This document shows, piece by piece, positions 29,024-38,466 of a stretch of 64,000 nucleotides of DNA (position 1 is the stretch's first letter; every line of letters begins with the position of its first letter). Source of the stretch: Azomonas agilis (GTDB lineage: Bacteria; Pseudomonadota; Gammaproteobacteria; Pseudomonadales; Pseudomonadaceae); contig NZ_VLKG01000003.1 in assembly GCF_007830255.1 (NCBI RefSeq), positions 186,001 to 250,000 of the forward strand, in the 5' to 3' direction. The notes under the pieces are model-generated. The model did not search any database. It was not told the origin of the DNA and saw only the letters and a list, made by a program, of their open reading frames with translations. The position numbers and the translations under genes were made by a program.

Positions 29024-30298
29024 TCATTCCGCTTGGTAGCGAATTTCGCCATTCACCAAGCTGTAGCGCACCATGCCGGGTAAGCAGTGGCCAATAAAAG
29101 GACTGTTATGTCCTTTGGAGTACCAAGGCTCTCCTGCGACCGTTGTGGTTTGTAGATCAAAAATCACCAGATCAGCGGGGGCTCCTTGGCTGATCTGACC
29201 TACCGGCAGTTGTAAGGCTTGCGCTGGCCCTTGGGTTAAGCGTTGCAGCAGGGTAGGTAAATCCAGCAAGCCGTCTTGTACCAGTGTCAGTGCTAAAGGT
29301 AAGAAGATATCTAGGCTGCTGATGCCCGGTTCAGTTTCACCAAAGGGCGCACGTTTAGCATCAGCTTCGTGGGGCTGATGGTGGCTGGCGATAGCTGAAA
29401 TCACACCGCGTTGTACCGCGCTGCGTAAGGCTTCTCGGTCGCTGATTGAGCGCAGCGGCGGTTGCACATGGTACAGGCTGGAAAATCCGTATAAGGATTC
29501 GTCGGTGAGAATCAGTTGGTACAGGGCCACATCTGCCGTTACCGCTAAGCCCCGCGCCTGAGCCTCTTCAATCATCTGAACGCCACGGGCGCTGGTCAGT
29601 TGGGTAAAGTGGGCGCGCACGCCCGTTTCTTCCACCAAGAGTAATTGGCGCGCTAAAGCAACGGTTTCAGCGGTGCTTGGTATTCCGGCTAAACCTAAGA
29701 AGTTGGCCGCAGCGCCTTCATGGGCACGGCCTCCTTCTGCTAAGGCTTGATCTTGCGAATGCAGCACAACAGTCAAATCAAAGGTGGCGGCATACTCTAG
29801 GGCGCGGCGCAGATTACGGGCGCTGCCAAACTCCGTCAGTCCATTACTGAAGGCCACACAGCCTGCCTCCCGTAACGCTACAAGTTCTGCAACCTGCTCT
29901 CCCGCAAGCGCTTGGCTAAGAGCACCTAAGGGAAAGACCCGTGCTTTTTTAGCTTCCCGTGCGTGATCTTGTACCAGCTCAGCGACGGTGGCGCTATCTA
30001 ATACAGGCTTGGTATCGGGTGTACAGCACAGACTGGTAACACCACCGGCCAGAGCGGCTTGGGTTTCGGTGGCGATGCTGCCTTTACGTCCATAACCGGG
30101 TTCACGCAGGGAAGCGGCTAGATCCACCAAGCCCGGAGCAATCACCAATCCGTGGGCTTCTAGGGTCTGTTCGGCTACAAAACCGGCGGGGGCTGTGCCA
30201 AAAGCCACGAAGCGGCCTTGATCTATATACAGGTCGGTTTGTCGATCCAAACCCGTGGCGGGATCAATCACCCGTCCCCCTAGGATACAGATACGCAT
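29024..30298 (-). CDS. pyrC': Dihydroorotase-like non-catalytic subunit PyrC'
   Basis: The 424-residue amidohydrolase-fold protein follows pyrB with a one-base overlap (TAATG). Active dihydroorotases carry an HxH zinc motif before REPG; here the segment reads VDLAASLREPG, so both His are missing. In Pseudomonas the equivalent protein is catalytically dead and is needed to assemble active aspartate transcarbamoylase. The same role is expected here, and a separate active pyrC must lie elsewhere. Confidence 0.9.
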   Translation of the reverse strand: MRICILGGRVIDPATGLDRQTDLYIDQGRFVAFGTAPAGFVAEQTLEAHGLVIAPGLVDLAASLREPGYGRKGSIATETQAALAGGVTSLCCTPDTKPVLDSATVAELVQDHAREAKKARVFPLGALSQALAGEQVAELVALREAGCVAFSNGLTEFGSARNLRRALEYAATFDLTVVLHSQDQALAEGGRAHEGAAANFLGLAGIPSTAETVALARQLLLVEETGVRAHFTQLTSARGVQMIEEAQARGLAVTADVALYQLILTDESLYGFSSLYHVQPPLRSISDREALRSAVQRGVISAIASHHQPHEADAKRAPFGETEPGISSLDIFLPLALTLVQDGLLDLPTLLQRLTQGPAQALQLPVGQISQGAPADLVIFDLQTTTVAGEPWYSKGHNSPFIGHCLPGMVRYSLVNGEIRYQAE

Positions 30299-31308
30299 TA
30301 ATTCAGCTCCCGGGTTTCTTGGTTGAGTTGTCGTTGGGCGTTTTGTCCGCTCATGGTCATGGATAAAACCGCCATGCGCACCGCAATGCCGTAGGTGACT
30401 TGATTCAAAATGACCGATTGCTTGCCATCTGCTACCGCTGATTCAATCTCAATCCCACGATTGATGGGGCCGGGGTGCATGACGAGGGCATCGGGTTTAG
30501 CCACTTTGAGGCGCTCGCTGGTTAAACCATACAGCCGATAAAATTCACCTTGGCTGGGCAGCAGGCCGCTTTGCATCCGCTCCCGCTGCAAGCGCAGAGT
30601 CACGATTACGTCCACGTCGCGCAACCCTTCTTCCAAATTGTGGAACACGCGCACACCATATTGCTCTAAGCCCGCAGGTAACAGGGTTTTAGGGCCAATT
30701 ACGCGAATATCAGGGCAGCCGAGGGTTTTTAGGGCCAGCATGTCGGAGCGAGCTACCCGTGAGTGCAGAATATCGCCGACAATCGCCACCGATAGATTCT
30801 TGAAATCCCCTTTATGCCGACGAATAGTCAGCATATCCAGCATGCCTTGGGTGGGATGCGCATGGCGGCCATCTCCCCCGTTAATGATGGCTACGTCTGG
30901 GCATACAAATTCGGCCATAAAGTGAGCCGCGCCCGATTCGGCATGGCGCACCACAAACATATCGGCGGCCATAGCTTCCAGATTGCGCAGGGTGTCAAAC
31001 AGGGTTTCGCCTTTACTGGCCGATGAGGTGGAGACGTTGAGGGTAATCACGTCCGCAGACAGCCTTTGGGCGGCTAGCTCAAAGGTGGTTCGGGTGCGGG
31101 TAGAGTTTTCAAAAAACACATTGCATACCGTTTTGCCACGCAACAACGGGACTTTTTTGACCGCACGGGAGCCTACTTCCAAGAAGGAGTCGGCGGTATC
31201 CAAAATTTCGGTCAAAAGCGTACAGGGCAGGCCGTCTAGGGACAAAAAGTGGCGTAGCTGGCCATTGTCGTTCAACTGGAGCGGACGCTTGGCATCAGTC
31301 GGCAGCAT
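30298..31308 (-). CDS. pyrB: Aspartate transcarbamoylase catalytic chain PyrB
   Basis: The 336-residue enzyme condenses carbamoyl phosphate with aspartate in pyrimidine synthesis. The carbamoyl phosphate loop [16 protein letters not shown] (near residue 70), [10 protein letters not shown] and HPGPINRG are clear. ATG 31308 is chosen because [14 protein letters not shown] lines up with the Pseudomonas start, and a longer frame would overlap pyrR. It lies between pyrR (10 bases) and pyrC' (overlapping). Confidence 0.93.
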   Translation of the reverse strand: MLPTDAKRPLQLNDNGQLRHFLSLDGLPCTLLTEILDTADSFLEVGSRAVKKVPLLRGKTVCNVFFENSTRTRTTFELAAQRLSADVITLNVSTSSASKGETLFDTLRNLEAMAADMFVVRHAESGAAHFMAEFVCPDVAIINGGDGRHAHPTQGMLDMLTIRRHKGDFKNLSVAIVGDILHSRVARSDMLALKTLGCPDIRVIGPKTLLPAGLEQYGVRVFHNLEEGLRDVDVIVTLRLQRERMQSGLLPSQGEFYRLYGLTSERLKVAKPDALVMHPGPINRGIEIESAVADGKQSVILNQVTYGIAVRMAVLSMTMSGQNAQRQLNQETRELN

Positions 31309-31318
31309 GTCAGGACTC

Positions 31319-31828
31319 TTATTGGAGGGCGAGGGTTTTAAGTTCAAGGGCAAGCGGGGCGGGGCCCTGCAATTTTACCCGTTGTTCAGGAGAAAGGTTG
31401 AGTGTTGCTCCCACCACATCCGGTTGAATGGGCAATTCGCGCGAGTCTAAATCCAAAAGGCATACGAGGGTAACGCTGGCAGGGCGACCGTAGTCAAACA
31501 GCTCATTGAGTGCTGCTCGGATGGTACGTCCGGTCATCAGCACGTCATCCACCAGCACCAGATGTTGACCTTCAACCTCAAAGGGTAATTCTGAGGGCTG
31601 CACCAGAGGATTTAAGCCTTTTTGGGTAAAGTCGTCGCGGTAAAAGGAAACATCCAAGATTCCTAAGGGCTGCTCTAAGTTCAAAGCGTCCAACAGGGCT
31701 TGGGCTACCCAAACACCCCCGCTGCGGATCCCCACAAAGCGCGGCTCCTGAATCTGATGCTCCTGTAAGTGGCGTTGTAGGGCGTTCGCCATGTGGGGTA
31801 GAAGCTGTTCAGGGCGAGGTAACATCAT
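31319..31828 (-). CDS. pyrR: PyrR bifunctional pyrimidine regulator/uracil phosphoribosyltransferase
   Basis: The 169-residue phosphoribosyltransferase-fold protein has the PRPP loop [18 protein letters not shown] near residue 95 and [16 protein letters not shown] near residue 33. In some bacteria PyrR controls pyr mRNA attenuation, while in Pseudomonas it stands first in the pyrRBC' operon. AGGAG lies eight bases before ATG 31828; a second ATG at 31825 follows directly. Confidence 0.9.
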   Translation of the reverse strand: MMLPRPEQLLPHMANALQRHLQEHQIQEPRFVGIRSGGVWVAQALLDALNLEQPLGILDVSFYRDDFTQKGLNPLVQPSELPFEVEGQHLVLVDDVLMTGRTIRAALNELFDYGRPASVTLVCLLDLDSRELPIQPDVVGATLNLSPEQRVKLQGPAPLALELKTLALQ

Positions 31829-31840
31829 GTTGGGCACTCC

Positions 31841-32275
31841 TTAAATTTGGGCAGGTACATGCTCCGCCAACCAGCTTTCTAACATCAGGACAGCCGCCAG
31901 CGCGTCTACAGGGCGATCACGATAACCACCGTATTGACCTTGTTGCATCCGTTGGCCTTTGGCTTCAAAGGTGGTTAGGCGTTCATCCTGAGTATGTACG
32001 GGCAATTTGAAGCGTCCGTGAAGCCTTCGAGCAAAGGTTTCAGCCCGCGCACTCATCTCACTCGGGGTGCCATCCATATTCAAGGGTAAGCCAATGACGA
32101 GAGCGTCGGGCTGCCATTCACGCAACAAAGCTTCAATCTGATCCCAATTAGGGATGCCATCGCGAGCCTTCAGGGTGCAGAGTTCACGCGCTTGCCCGGT
32201 AATGGCCTGCCCCACAGCAACACCAATTTGTCGGGTTCCGTAGTCAAAGCCGAGCACCAAACGCACCGCGCTCAT
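31841..32275 (-). CDS. ruvX: RuvX/YqgF Holliday-junction-resolvase-like nuclease
   Basis: The 144-residue RNase H-fold protein shows LGFDYGTRQIGVAVG at the start, VIGLPLNMDG in the middle, and DERLTTFEA then DALAAVLMLESWL at the end. The first Asp, the Glu and the last Asp match the catalytic set. In bacteria it processes the 5' end of 16S rRNA precursor. ATG 32275 overlaps the yqgE stop (ATGA), and a longer frame is rejected for that reason. Confidence 0.92.
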   Translation of the reverse strand: MSAVRLVLGFDYGTRQIGVAVGQAITGQARELCTLKARDGIPNWDQIEALLREWQPDALVIGLPLNMDGTPSEMSARAETFARRLHGRFKLPVHTQDERLTTFEAKGQRMQQGQYGGYRDRPVDALAAVLMLESWLAEHVPAQI

Positions 32276-32859
32276 GCGTGCCCCACTTGGCTGCTTAATA
32301 GGTTGAGGTTCGTGACTCCGAGCCGTTGGGCCGCACTCTGTAGGCGTTGCTCGTCCGGTTGCTTGAACAGGATGTCGAACAGTTGCTCGTCCTCCAGTGG
32401 GCAGGTGAGCCACGCATTGTCGGCTAATTCGCGCTCCAGTTGGCCCGCATTCCAGCCTGAGTAGCCCAAAGCGATTAAGTAATGCTCTGGGCCTTCGCCT
32501 TCAGCAATCGCAAATAGTACATCTTGAGAGCTGGTTAGGTTCAGAGTGCCAAGCTGCAAGGTAGCGGCATACTCTGAGGAGCATTTAGGGTGCAGTACAA
32601 AGCCCCGCTCTGTCTGTACCGGCCCGCCCGAATGAATGCCTATGTGTTGGCTCAGGGCTGAGGGCTCAGGCTGAGGGCGCACCTGCTCTAAAATATCGGC
32701 AAGGGTGACGGAGCTAGGGCGGTTAATGATTAACCCGGTAGCACCGCCGGGACTGTGTTCAATTAAATAGATCAGGGTCTGGGCAAATTGCGGATCATCC
32801 ATGTGGGGCATGGCAATCAGCAACTGATGAGTCAGATAACGGGGTGTGGTCGTTTTCAT
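32272..32859 (-). CDS. yqgE: YqgE/AlgH family protein (UPF0301)
   Basis: The 195-residue DUF179 protein has the family opening (HQLLIAMPHMDDPQFAQTLIYLIEHSPGGATGLIINRP) and IHSGGPVQTERGFVLH. Its function is uncertain, although it was linked to alginate control in Pseudomonas as AlgH. It overlaps ruvX, as in most gamma-proteobacteria. It is 90 bases downstream of tonB. Confidence 0.9.
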   Translation of the reverse strand: MKTTTPRYLTHQLLIAMPHMDDPQFAQTLIYLIEHSPGGATGLIINRPSSVTLADILEQVRPQPEPSALSQHIGIHSGGPVQTERGFVLHPKCSSEYAATLQLGTLNLTSSQDVLFAIAEGEGPEHYLIALGYSGWNAGQLERELADNAWLTCPLEDEQLFDILFKQPDEQRLQSAAQRLGVTNLNLLSSQVGHA

Positions 32860-32949
32860 GCCGATTAGCTTAAGGTGTGGAAAGGCTTCAGGCTACACTC
32901 CATTGCAGACCCTGTCCGAATCTGGAATAACCCGATACCCATTCTTTAG

Positions 32950-33855
32950 TTAGTTGGTCAGGCGATCGCCCCGTTCAAAACGCCACGTACGAATAATCTC
33001 GATCTGATCATAGTGACGGGCTAAGTCTCCGGTAAAAGGCGCAAAGGGTGCGGATAAGCGCACAATGCGCAGAGCCGCATTATCCAGTACCGGTTGCCCT
33101 GAGGACTCTAAAACCTTTAGTTCGGCCACCGTACCATCGCGGTTGATGGTGACTAACACCCGCAGGCTGCCATGAATTTTCTGGCGCTTGGCTTCTTCAG
33201 GGTAATTTAGGTTGCCAACGCGCTCGACTTTTTTCCGCCATTCATCCCGATACCAAGCACTGATGTCGCTGGCGCTGGAAACACCGTTTAAGCGGTGTAC
33301 CCGTGGGCGCTTGGCATAACGCTCGGTATCTTGGGCCAGTTCAGCTTCAAGGTTGGCAATTTCAGCACTGAGGGTCGAACTGTCAAAGACTGGCGCAGGC
33401 TCTGTCTTGGGGCGGGGCGGTGTCACACGGTCGGGCTGTGCTTGCACCGGTGCTTTTTCTGGTTTCTGTGCTTTTGTGGTTACTACCGCTTTAGGGGTTT
33501 GTTGTTGCTGTACTTCAGGCGGTGGGCTTTTAGTCACCACCTTTTGTACGTCTTGTTTACGGATAGGGGTGGAGTCGTTGGTTTTAGGCGGCGTTTTGCG
33601 GACTTGTTCGCCGCTGCCGATTTGGTTTTCTTGGGCAATGAAGTCGATTTCTTTCGGACGCTCAGGGCTTTTAACAATCGTCAGGGCTATATCCAAAGTC
33701 TTACTGATGGGTTTGGGGTGAGGTTCTTGGTGAAAACCCAATCCAAGGATCAGTAACAGGTGTACCAGTATCGCAATAGATAGGGTCAAACCCAACCGAT
33801 TGGAAGCTTTGAGGCTAAAGGTACGAGGCAATGAGGGAGACAGAGCAGCAGTCAT
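32950..33855 (-). CDS. tonB: TonB-family energy transducer
   Basis: This 301-residue protein has an N-terminal membrane anchor (LGLTLSIAILVHLLLILGLGF, about residues 21-41), a long Pro/Lys-rich linker, and a C-terminal TonB domain (NYPEEAKRQKIHGSLRVLVT, then VLESSGQPVLDNAALRIV). It couples the proton motive force to outer membrane receptors or type IV pilus-related functions. The position beside yqgE-ruvX-pyr corresponds to tonB3 of P. aeruginosa. ATG 33855 is preferred because it puts a short cytoplasmic tail before the anchor. Confidence 0.85.
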   Translation of the reverse strand: MTAALSPSLPRTFSLKASNRLGLTLSIAILVHLLLILGLGFHQEPHPKPISKTLDIALTIVKSPERPKEIDFIAQENQIGSGEQVRKTPPKTNDSTPIRKQDVQKVVTKSPPPEVQQQQTPKAVVTTKAQKPEKAPVQAQPDRVTPPRPKTEPAPVFDSSTLSAEIANLEAELAQDTERYAKRPRVHRLNGVSSASDISAWYRDEWRKKVERVGNLNYPEEAKRQKIHGSLRVLVTINRDGTVAELKVLESSGQPVLDNAALRIVRLSAPFAPFTGDLARHYDQIEIIRTWRFERGDRLTN

Positions 33856-33950
33856 TGGGACAAGAAAGCCAAAATAAATACCATGCAGTCTGCCCGACCC
33901 CACTGGGGAAGTCTATGCCATCTCATACTAAGCGGACGAGCAACCCAGTC

Positions 33951-34400
33951 TTAGCGGTGCAGTACATATTGGCCACTAAAGCGCACCGCCTCGCGCTGAT
34001 CGGCTAACAGGATACGCGGCTCTAAGTTAAGGCGAGCGCGTCCGTGCCGTCGGTACATCTGCTCAAAGCGCTGCCAAACTTCAGGGGCTGGAGCACTGCA
34101 TACGGCGATAGCGTCTTCTAATACGGGTAACGGATATTCGATGGTTCCGCCTTGAATCACGATATGCCCGCCTTCTAAGCCGGTTTCTTGCTGGCGTAAG
34201 GTGAGCCAGCCCCAACCGGCCAATACCGCGGCGCAGTAGAGACTACCGCCGAACATGCTGCCCGTATGGTTGGTATTTCCGGCAAAAGGGATATCCAGTT
34301 GCAGTTGTTGGTCTTGCCATTGACGTGCTTTCAGCCCCAAAGCCTTGGTCAGGGGAATTTGTTCATGAAAGGTGGTGTTTAAATACTGCTCAGGGCTCAT
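33951..34400 (-). CDS. YiiD C-terminal-domain thioesterase, hotdog fold
   Basis: The 149-residue protein resembles the thioesterase half of YiiD: PFAGNTNHTGSMFGGSLYCAAVLAGWGWL near residues 38-66 is the characteristic N-x3-T-x2-GG helix region, and VIQGGTIEYPLPV follows. It probably hydrolyses acyl thioesters, but the substrate is unknown. It is a single leftward gene between tonB and the RpiR gene, each about 100-200 bases away. Confidence 0.8.
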   Translation of the reverse strand: MSPEQYLNTTFHEQIPLTKALGLKARQWQDQQLQLDIPFAGNTNHTGSMFGGSLYCAAVLAGWGWLTLRQQETGLEGGHIVIQGGTIEYPLPVLEDAIAVCSAPAPEVWQRFEQMYRRHGRARLNLEPRILLADQREAVRFSGQYVLHR

Positions 34401-34593
34401 ACAGCACTCCTTGGGAAGAGGCAGGGAAAGGGCATGGCGTAGAATGCCGTTATTACTCTAGCTAGAAAAGATTTTGCTCTATGGAACTTGGCGGAGCCCA
34501 GTGTATTTTCGTGTAGTATAACTACAGGGTAACTACAGCTTCTTGGAGGTCGCCTGTGCCGATTTTTTTCTCTTCCCACAGCGAGTTTTGACC

Positions 34594-35463
34594 GTGAATC
34601 TACTGCAACACATTGCTCAATCCCGAGACAAACTGCGTAAATCGGAGCTCAAAGTCTCCGATTATGTGTTGCAAGACCCTGCTTCGGTGATTCACAGTTC
34701 CATGGCGGATGTGGCCAGTGCCGTGGGTGTGAGTGAGCCGACCATCGTGCGTTTTTGCCGCGCCATTGGTTGCACGGGCTTTCAGGATTTAAAGCTGCGT
34801 TTAGCCCAAAGTCTGGCGGCTGGAGCCAGCTTCGGCCAGTTCGCCATTAATGAAAGCGACTCGGTGGTGGAGATCAGCCAAAAGATTTTCGACACTACTT
34901 TGCATACTTTGATGGAAGTGCGCGAGCACCTTGACCCCGAAGCCTTGCAGAAAGCCATTACCGCCATCACCCAAGCAGATCGCGTGGAATTTTATGGCTT
35001 TGGCGCTTCAGGCGCGGTGGCTACTGATGCTCAGCATAAATTTTTCCGCTTATTGCTCAATGCAGCGGCTTATTCTGATCCCCATATGCAGGCGATGTCG
35101 GCAGTTACCTTAAAGCCCCATGATGTGGCGGTGTGTATTTCTCAGTCCGGGCGCTCTAAGGATCAGTTGATTACCGCTAATCTAGTGCGTGAGTCGGGTG
35201 CGGTGTTAATTACCCTATGTCCTAGTCAAACCCCTTTGGCTGATTTGGCTACCATCAATCTGGCTATTGATGTACATGAGGACACGGATATTTACACGCC
35301 CCTCACCTCGCGTATTGCTCACTTGGTAGTGATTGATGTGCTGGCGATGGGGGTCGCTATGGCGCGTGGCCCAGAACTGGTTAATCATCTAAAGAGTGTA
35401 AAACGCAGTCTGCGTAGCCTGCGTCTATCTCCTAAGTCCATCAAGCACCAGGATACGCCCTAA
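34594..35463 (+). CDS. RpiR/HexR-family sugar-phosphate-responsive regulator
   Basis: The 289-residue regulator has an N-terminal RpiR helix-turn-helix (ADVASAVGVSEPTIVRFCRAIGC) and a SIS domain that binds sugar phosphates (VEFYGFGASGAVATDAQHKF, then VCISQSGRSKD). The sequence follows P. aeruginosa PA5438, next to the pyc genes, rather than canonical HexR. GTG 34594 is chosen since it gives the conserved start NLLQHIAQSRDKLRKSELKV. It likely controls pyruvate carboxylase or related carbon genes, which is inference from position. Confidence 0.85.
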   Translation: MNLLQHIAQSRDKLRKSELKVSDYVLQDPASVIHSSMADVASAVGVSEPTIVRFCRAIGCTGFQDLKLRLAQSLAAGASFGQFAINESDSVVEISQKIFDTTLHTLMEVREHLDPEALQKAITAITQADRVEFYGFGASGAVATDAQHKFFRLLLNAAAYSDPHMQAMSAVTLKPHDVAVCISQSGRSKDQLITANLVRESGAVLITLCPSQTPLADLATINLAIDVHEDTDIYTPLTSRIAHLVVIDVLAMGVAMARGPELVNHLKSVKRSLRSLRLSPKSIKHQDTP

Positions 35464-35564
35464 TCACGCTCAGCTAGGATCATCCACCGGTCACGACTTT
35501 GTCGTATGCCGGTCACTTTGGTTGGAGATGCTGAAACTCCCTTTAGTCATCATGGGAAGTTCAC

Positions 35565-35786
35565 ATGTCCGCCTATGATCCAATCTATCAATTTCTCGAT
35601 ACCAAAACCCGCCGTAAACTCAAGGATGAGCGCCGGATGCGCTTTCGTAGGGCGATTGAGCGCTACGATGAAGACCGGTCACTGCATACCGAGCTTGAAG
35701 ATTACCCCGAACTAAAGTCGATTAAAGCCCAGTTGGTAGAGGCTTTAACGCGTCCCTATGCAAAAACTGCTCAGCTAAGTCGTTAA
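35565..35786 (+). CDS. Small charged hypothetical protein (73 residues)
   Basis: The product is rich in Arg, Asp and Glu (TRRKLKDERRMRFRRAIERY) and looks helical, with a conserved-looking TELEDYPEL segment. I do not recognise a family. GGGAAG lies six bases before the ATG. Its last 65 bases overlap the 3' end of the convergent lysR gene, so antisense effects are possible. Confidence 0.65.
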   Translation: MSAYDPIYQFLDTKTRRKLKDERRMRFRRAIERYDEDRSLHTELEDYPELKSIKAQLVEALTRPYAKTAQLSR

Positions 35787-36690
35787 TTTGGGCATGTTGC
35801 TGACGAATAAACTCCAAAAACGCCTGAGCTACGGGGCTTAGGCGTTTGCCCTGTGCATGCACCACACACCAACTACGATACAGGGGTAGCTCTTGAACGG
35901 GTAACTCGTGCAGCAATCCTGCGGCTAATTCTAAACGTACCGCATGGCGTGGTAATAGGGCCAATCCTAAGCCTGCAATAACGCCTTCACACTGGGCTTC
36001 CGTCGAGCTGATTTCCACCCACTGTGAGAAATGGGCGCGCTTTTGATGGCAATACTCCTCGCAGGCTTTACGGGTTCCTGAGCCCACCTCGCGTACTAAT
36101 AGGGGAAAGGCAGTTAATTCCTGCAAATTGAGGGCTTGCTTTTCACACAAGGGATGATCGGGTGCAGCCACGGCCACAATGGGATTGTTTAGAAAAGGCA
36201 AAAAATCCAAGGCTAAATTAGGAGGCACCATCGACATGATGAATAGATCATCCCGACTGGCCGTCAAACGCTTGACCGCCTGCGCATGGTTGACTACCAC
36301 CAAATGCAAACTGACTTCAGGATGCGTGCGGCGAAACGCAGCAAATAAATGAGGGACAAAGTATTTAGCACTGGACTCAATGGTCAGATTAAGCTGCCCT
36401 TGGAGTTTGCCTTGCAAGTCCGAAAGCTGCATATCAAGGCTTTCGAGACGCTGAAAAATATCAGTACTGGCGCGTTTTAAAGCTTCTGCCGCCTCAGTGA
36501 GGTAGAGTTTTTTGCCCACATACTCAAACAATGGCTGGCCAATTAACTCCTCAATTTGTCTAATTTGCAGACTGACCGCCGGTTGAGTGAGCGCCATTTC
36601 TTCAGCAGCACGGCTGTAGGACAGACAATCGCACACCGCATTAAAAACCTGAAGTTGACGCAAGGTCATCCGCATAAGGGTATGGCGCAC
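35722..36690 (-). CDS. pycR: LysR-family regulator of the pyruvate carboxylase genes
   Basis: The 322-residue regulator has the LysR helix-turn-helix (LRQLQVFNAVCDCLSYSRAA, then MALTQPAVSLQIRQIEELI) and a CbbR-like effector domain (LVREVGSGTRKACEEYC). In Pseudomonas the homologue next to pycA/pycB is PycR. GTG 36690 is used because AGGAG lies six bases upstream and the extended MRHTLMRMTLRQLQ start matches relatives; an ATG at 36675 is possible. It is divergent from pycA across 277 bases. Confidence 0.88.
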   Translation of the reverse strand: MRHTLMRMTLRQLQVFNAVCDCLSYSRAAEEMALTQPAVSLQIRQIEELIGQPLFEYVGKKLYLTEAAEALKRASTDIFQRLESLDMQLSDLQGKLQGQLNLTIESSAKYFVPHLFAAFRRTHPEVSLHLVVVNHAQAVKRLTASRDDLFIMSMVPPNLALDFLPFLNNPIVAVAAPDHPLCEKQALNLQELTAFPLLVREVGSGTRKACEEYCHQKRAHFSQWVEISSTEAQCEGVIAGLGLALLPRHAVRLELAAGLLHELPVQELPLYRSWCVVHAQGKRLSPVAQAFLEFIRQQHAQINDLAEQFLHRDALKPLPTGL

Positions 36691-36967
36691 AATAGGCTCC
36701 TATTAGCCGATATTCGCTACTAAATGGCGATAAATCCACTTAGGCAGGAAATGAATCAGGTGTGTCTTAAAACCTCTAGTTCAGGGCTCAAGACTGAATT
36801 TAGGTTGCCTATTATTAGGCTTTACTTATATCTAATCTAATAAAGATTGATTTTTGATAATTCTCAAAGAGGCGTAGGGTACGAAACATACCGCTGCATA
36901 GTGTTTAGCGGCCCTCATTGACCCCTTTATCTGGGTCTTGTATTCACTGGTGGCGAGGAATACCCCC

Positions 36968-38383
36968 GTGATCAAGAAAATCCTGATCGCCAACCGAGGC
37001 GAAATTGCTGTCCGTATCGTGCGTGCCTGCGCCGAAATGGGCATTCGCTCGGTGGCCATTTACTCCGAAGCCGATCGCCACGCCTTACACGTTAAGCGCG
37101 CTGATGAAGCCCACTTTATTGGTGAAGACCCGTTGGCCGGTTACTTAAATCCGCGCAAGCTGGTCAATCTGGCCGTGGAAACCGGCTGTGATGCCCTGCA
37201 CCCCGGCTATGGCTTTTTGTCGGAAAACGCTGAGCTGGCAGAGATTTGCGCCGAGCGGGGGGTGAAGTTCATCGGCCCTTCGGCGGAAGTGATTCGCCGT
37301 ATGGGGGATAAAACCGAAGCCCGTCGCAGCATGATGGCCGCCGGTGTGCCCTGTACCCCCGGCACGGAAGGCAACGTAGCCGATCTGGCCGAAGCTCTGC
37401 GTGAAGCCGAGCGTATTGGCTATCCGGTGATGCTGAAGGCGACTTCCGGTGGCGGTGGTCGTGGTATTCGTCGTTGCAACAGCCGCGAAGAGCTGGAACA
37501 GGCCTACCCACGGGTGATTTCCGAGGCCACTAAAGCCTTCGGCAGCGCCGAGGTATTCCTCGAAAAATGCATCATCAACCCCAAGCACATCGAAGCGCAG
37601 GTGCTGGCGGATTCTTTCGGCAATACGGTGCATCTGTTTGAGCGTGATTGCTCCATTCAGCGCCGTAACCAAAAGCTGATCGAGATTGCGCCCAGTCCGC
37701 AACTGACGCCGGAGCAGCGCGCCTATGTGGGTGAGCTGGCCGTGCGCGCTGCCAAAGCCGTAGGCTACGAAAACGCCGGTACCGTGGAGTTTCTGCTCTC
37801 CGAAGGCCAAGTCTACTTCATGGAGATGAACACTCGGGTGCAGGTGGAACACACCATCACCGAGGAAATTACCGGCATCGACATCGTGCGCGAGCAAATC
37901 CGCATCGCTTCGGGTTTGCCCCTGTCGGTGAAGCAGGAAGACATCCAATACCGTGGCTTTGCCCTGCAATTTCGGATCAACGCCGAAGACCCGCGCAATA
38001 ACTTTTTGCCCAGCTTCGGCAAGATCACCCGTTATTACGCCCCCGGCGGCCCCGGTGTGCGTACCGATACCGCGATTTACACCGGCTACACCATTCCGCC
38101 CTACTACGACTCCATGTGCCTGAAGTTGATTGTCTGGGCATTGACCTGGGAAGAAGCATTGGATCGTGGTCGTCGAGCATTGGATGACATGCATCTGCAA
38201 GGGGTGAAAACCACCACCACCTACTACCAGCAGATTCTGGCTAACCCCGAGTTTCGCAGCGGGCAGTTCAATACCAGCTTTGTGGACAGCCACCCCGAAT
38301 TGCTGAACTACTCCATCAAACGCAAGCCGGGCGAATTGGCCCTGGCCATCGCCGCCGCCATTGCCGCCCACGCGGGCCTATAA
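36968..38383 (+). CDS. pycA: Pyruvate carboxylase subunit A (biotin carboxylase)
   Basis: The 471-residue subunit carboxylates biotin with ATP and bicarbonate. Biotin carboxylase landmarks are ILIANRGEIAVRIVRAC at the start, KATSGGGGRGIR (glycine loop) near residue 159, and MEMNTRVQVEHTITEEITG near residue 287. GTG 36968, with GAGGAA upstream, gives the Pseudomonas length. GC at the third codon position is higher than in most neighbours, which suggests high expression. It works with pycB downstream. Confidence 0.93.
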   Translation: MIKKILIANRGEIAVRIVRACAEMGIRSVAIYSEADRHALHVKRADEAHFIGEDPLAGYLNPRKLVNLAVETGCDALHPGYGFLSENAELAEICAERGVKFIGPSAEVIRRMGDKTEARRSMMAAGVPCTPGTEGNVADLAEALREAERIGYPVMLKATSGGGGRGIRRCNSREELEQAYPRVISEATKAFGSAEVFLEKCIINPKHIEAQVLADSFGNTVHLFERDCSIQRRNQKLIEIAPSPQLTPEQRAYVGELAVRAAKAVGYENAGTVEFLLSEGQVYFMEMNTRVQVEHTITEEITGIDIVREQIRIASGLPLSVKQEDIQYRGFALQFRINAEDPRNNFLPSFGKITRYYAPGGPGVRTDTAIYTGYTIPPYYDSMCLKLIVWALTWEEALDRGRRALDDMHLQGVKTTTTYYQQILANPEFRSGQFNTSFVDSHPELLNYSIKRKPGELALAIAAAIAAHAGL

Positions 38384-38408
38384 CAGCCGGCTGGAGGCTG
38401 GAAGGCGG

Positions 38409-38440
38409 GAGGCTAAACGAAAAGCCCCCGTTTTGGCCTC
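38409..38440 (+). other. Imperfect hairpin between pycA and pycB
   Basis: GAGGC-ta-AACG can pair with CGTT-ttg-GCCTC across 38409-38440, preceded by short GGCTGGA-type repeats (38391-38413). There is no U run, so it may act as a processing or stabilising structure that sets the ratio of the two subunits. This role is speculative. Confidence 0.4.
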
Positions 38441-38466
38441 TAGCCCTTAGCGAGGAGAACCGAATT

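Noticed and set aside
37145..38371. 408-codon leftward open frame opposite pycA
   Set aside because: It mirrors a GC-rich, strongly conserved gene; the translation is His/Gly-rich and low in complexity with no known family.
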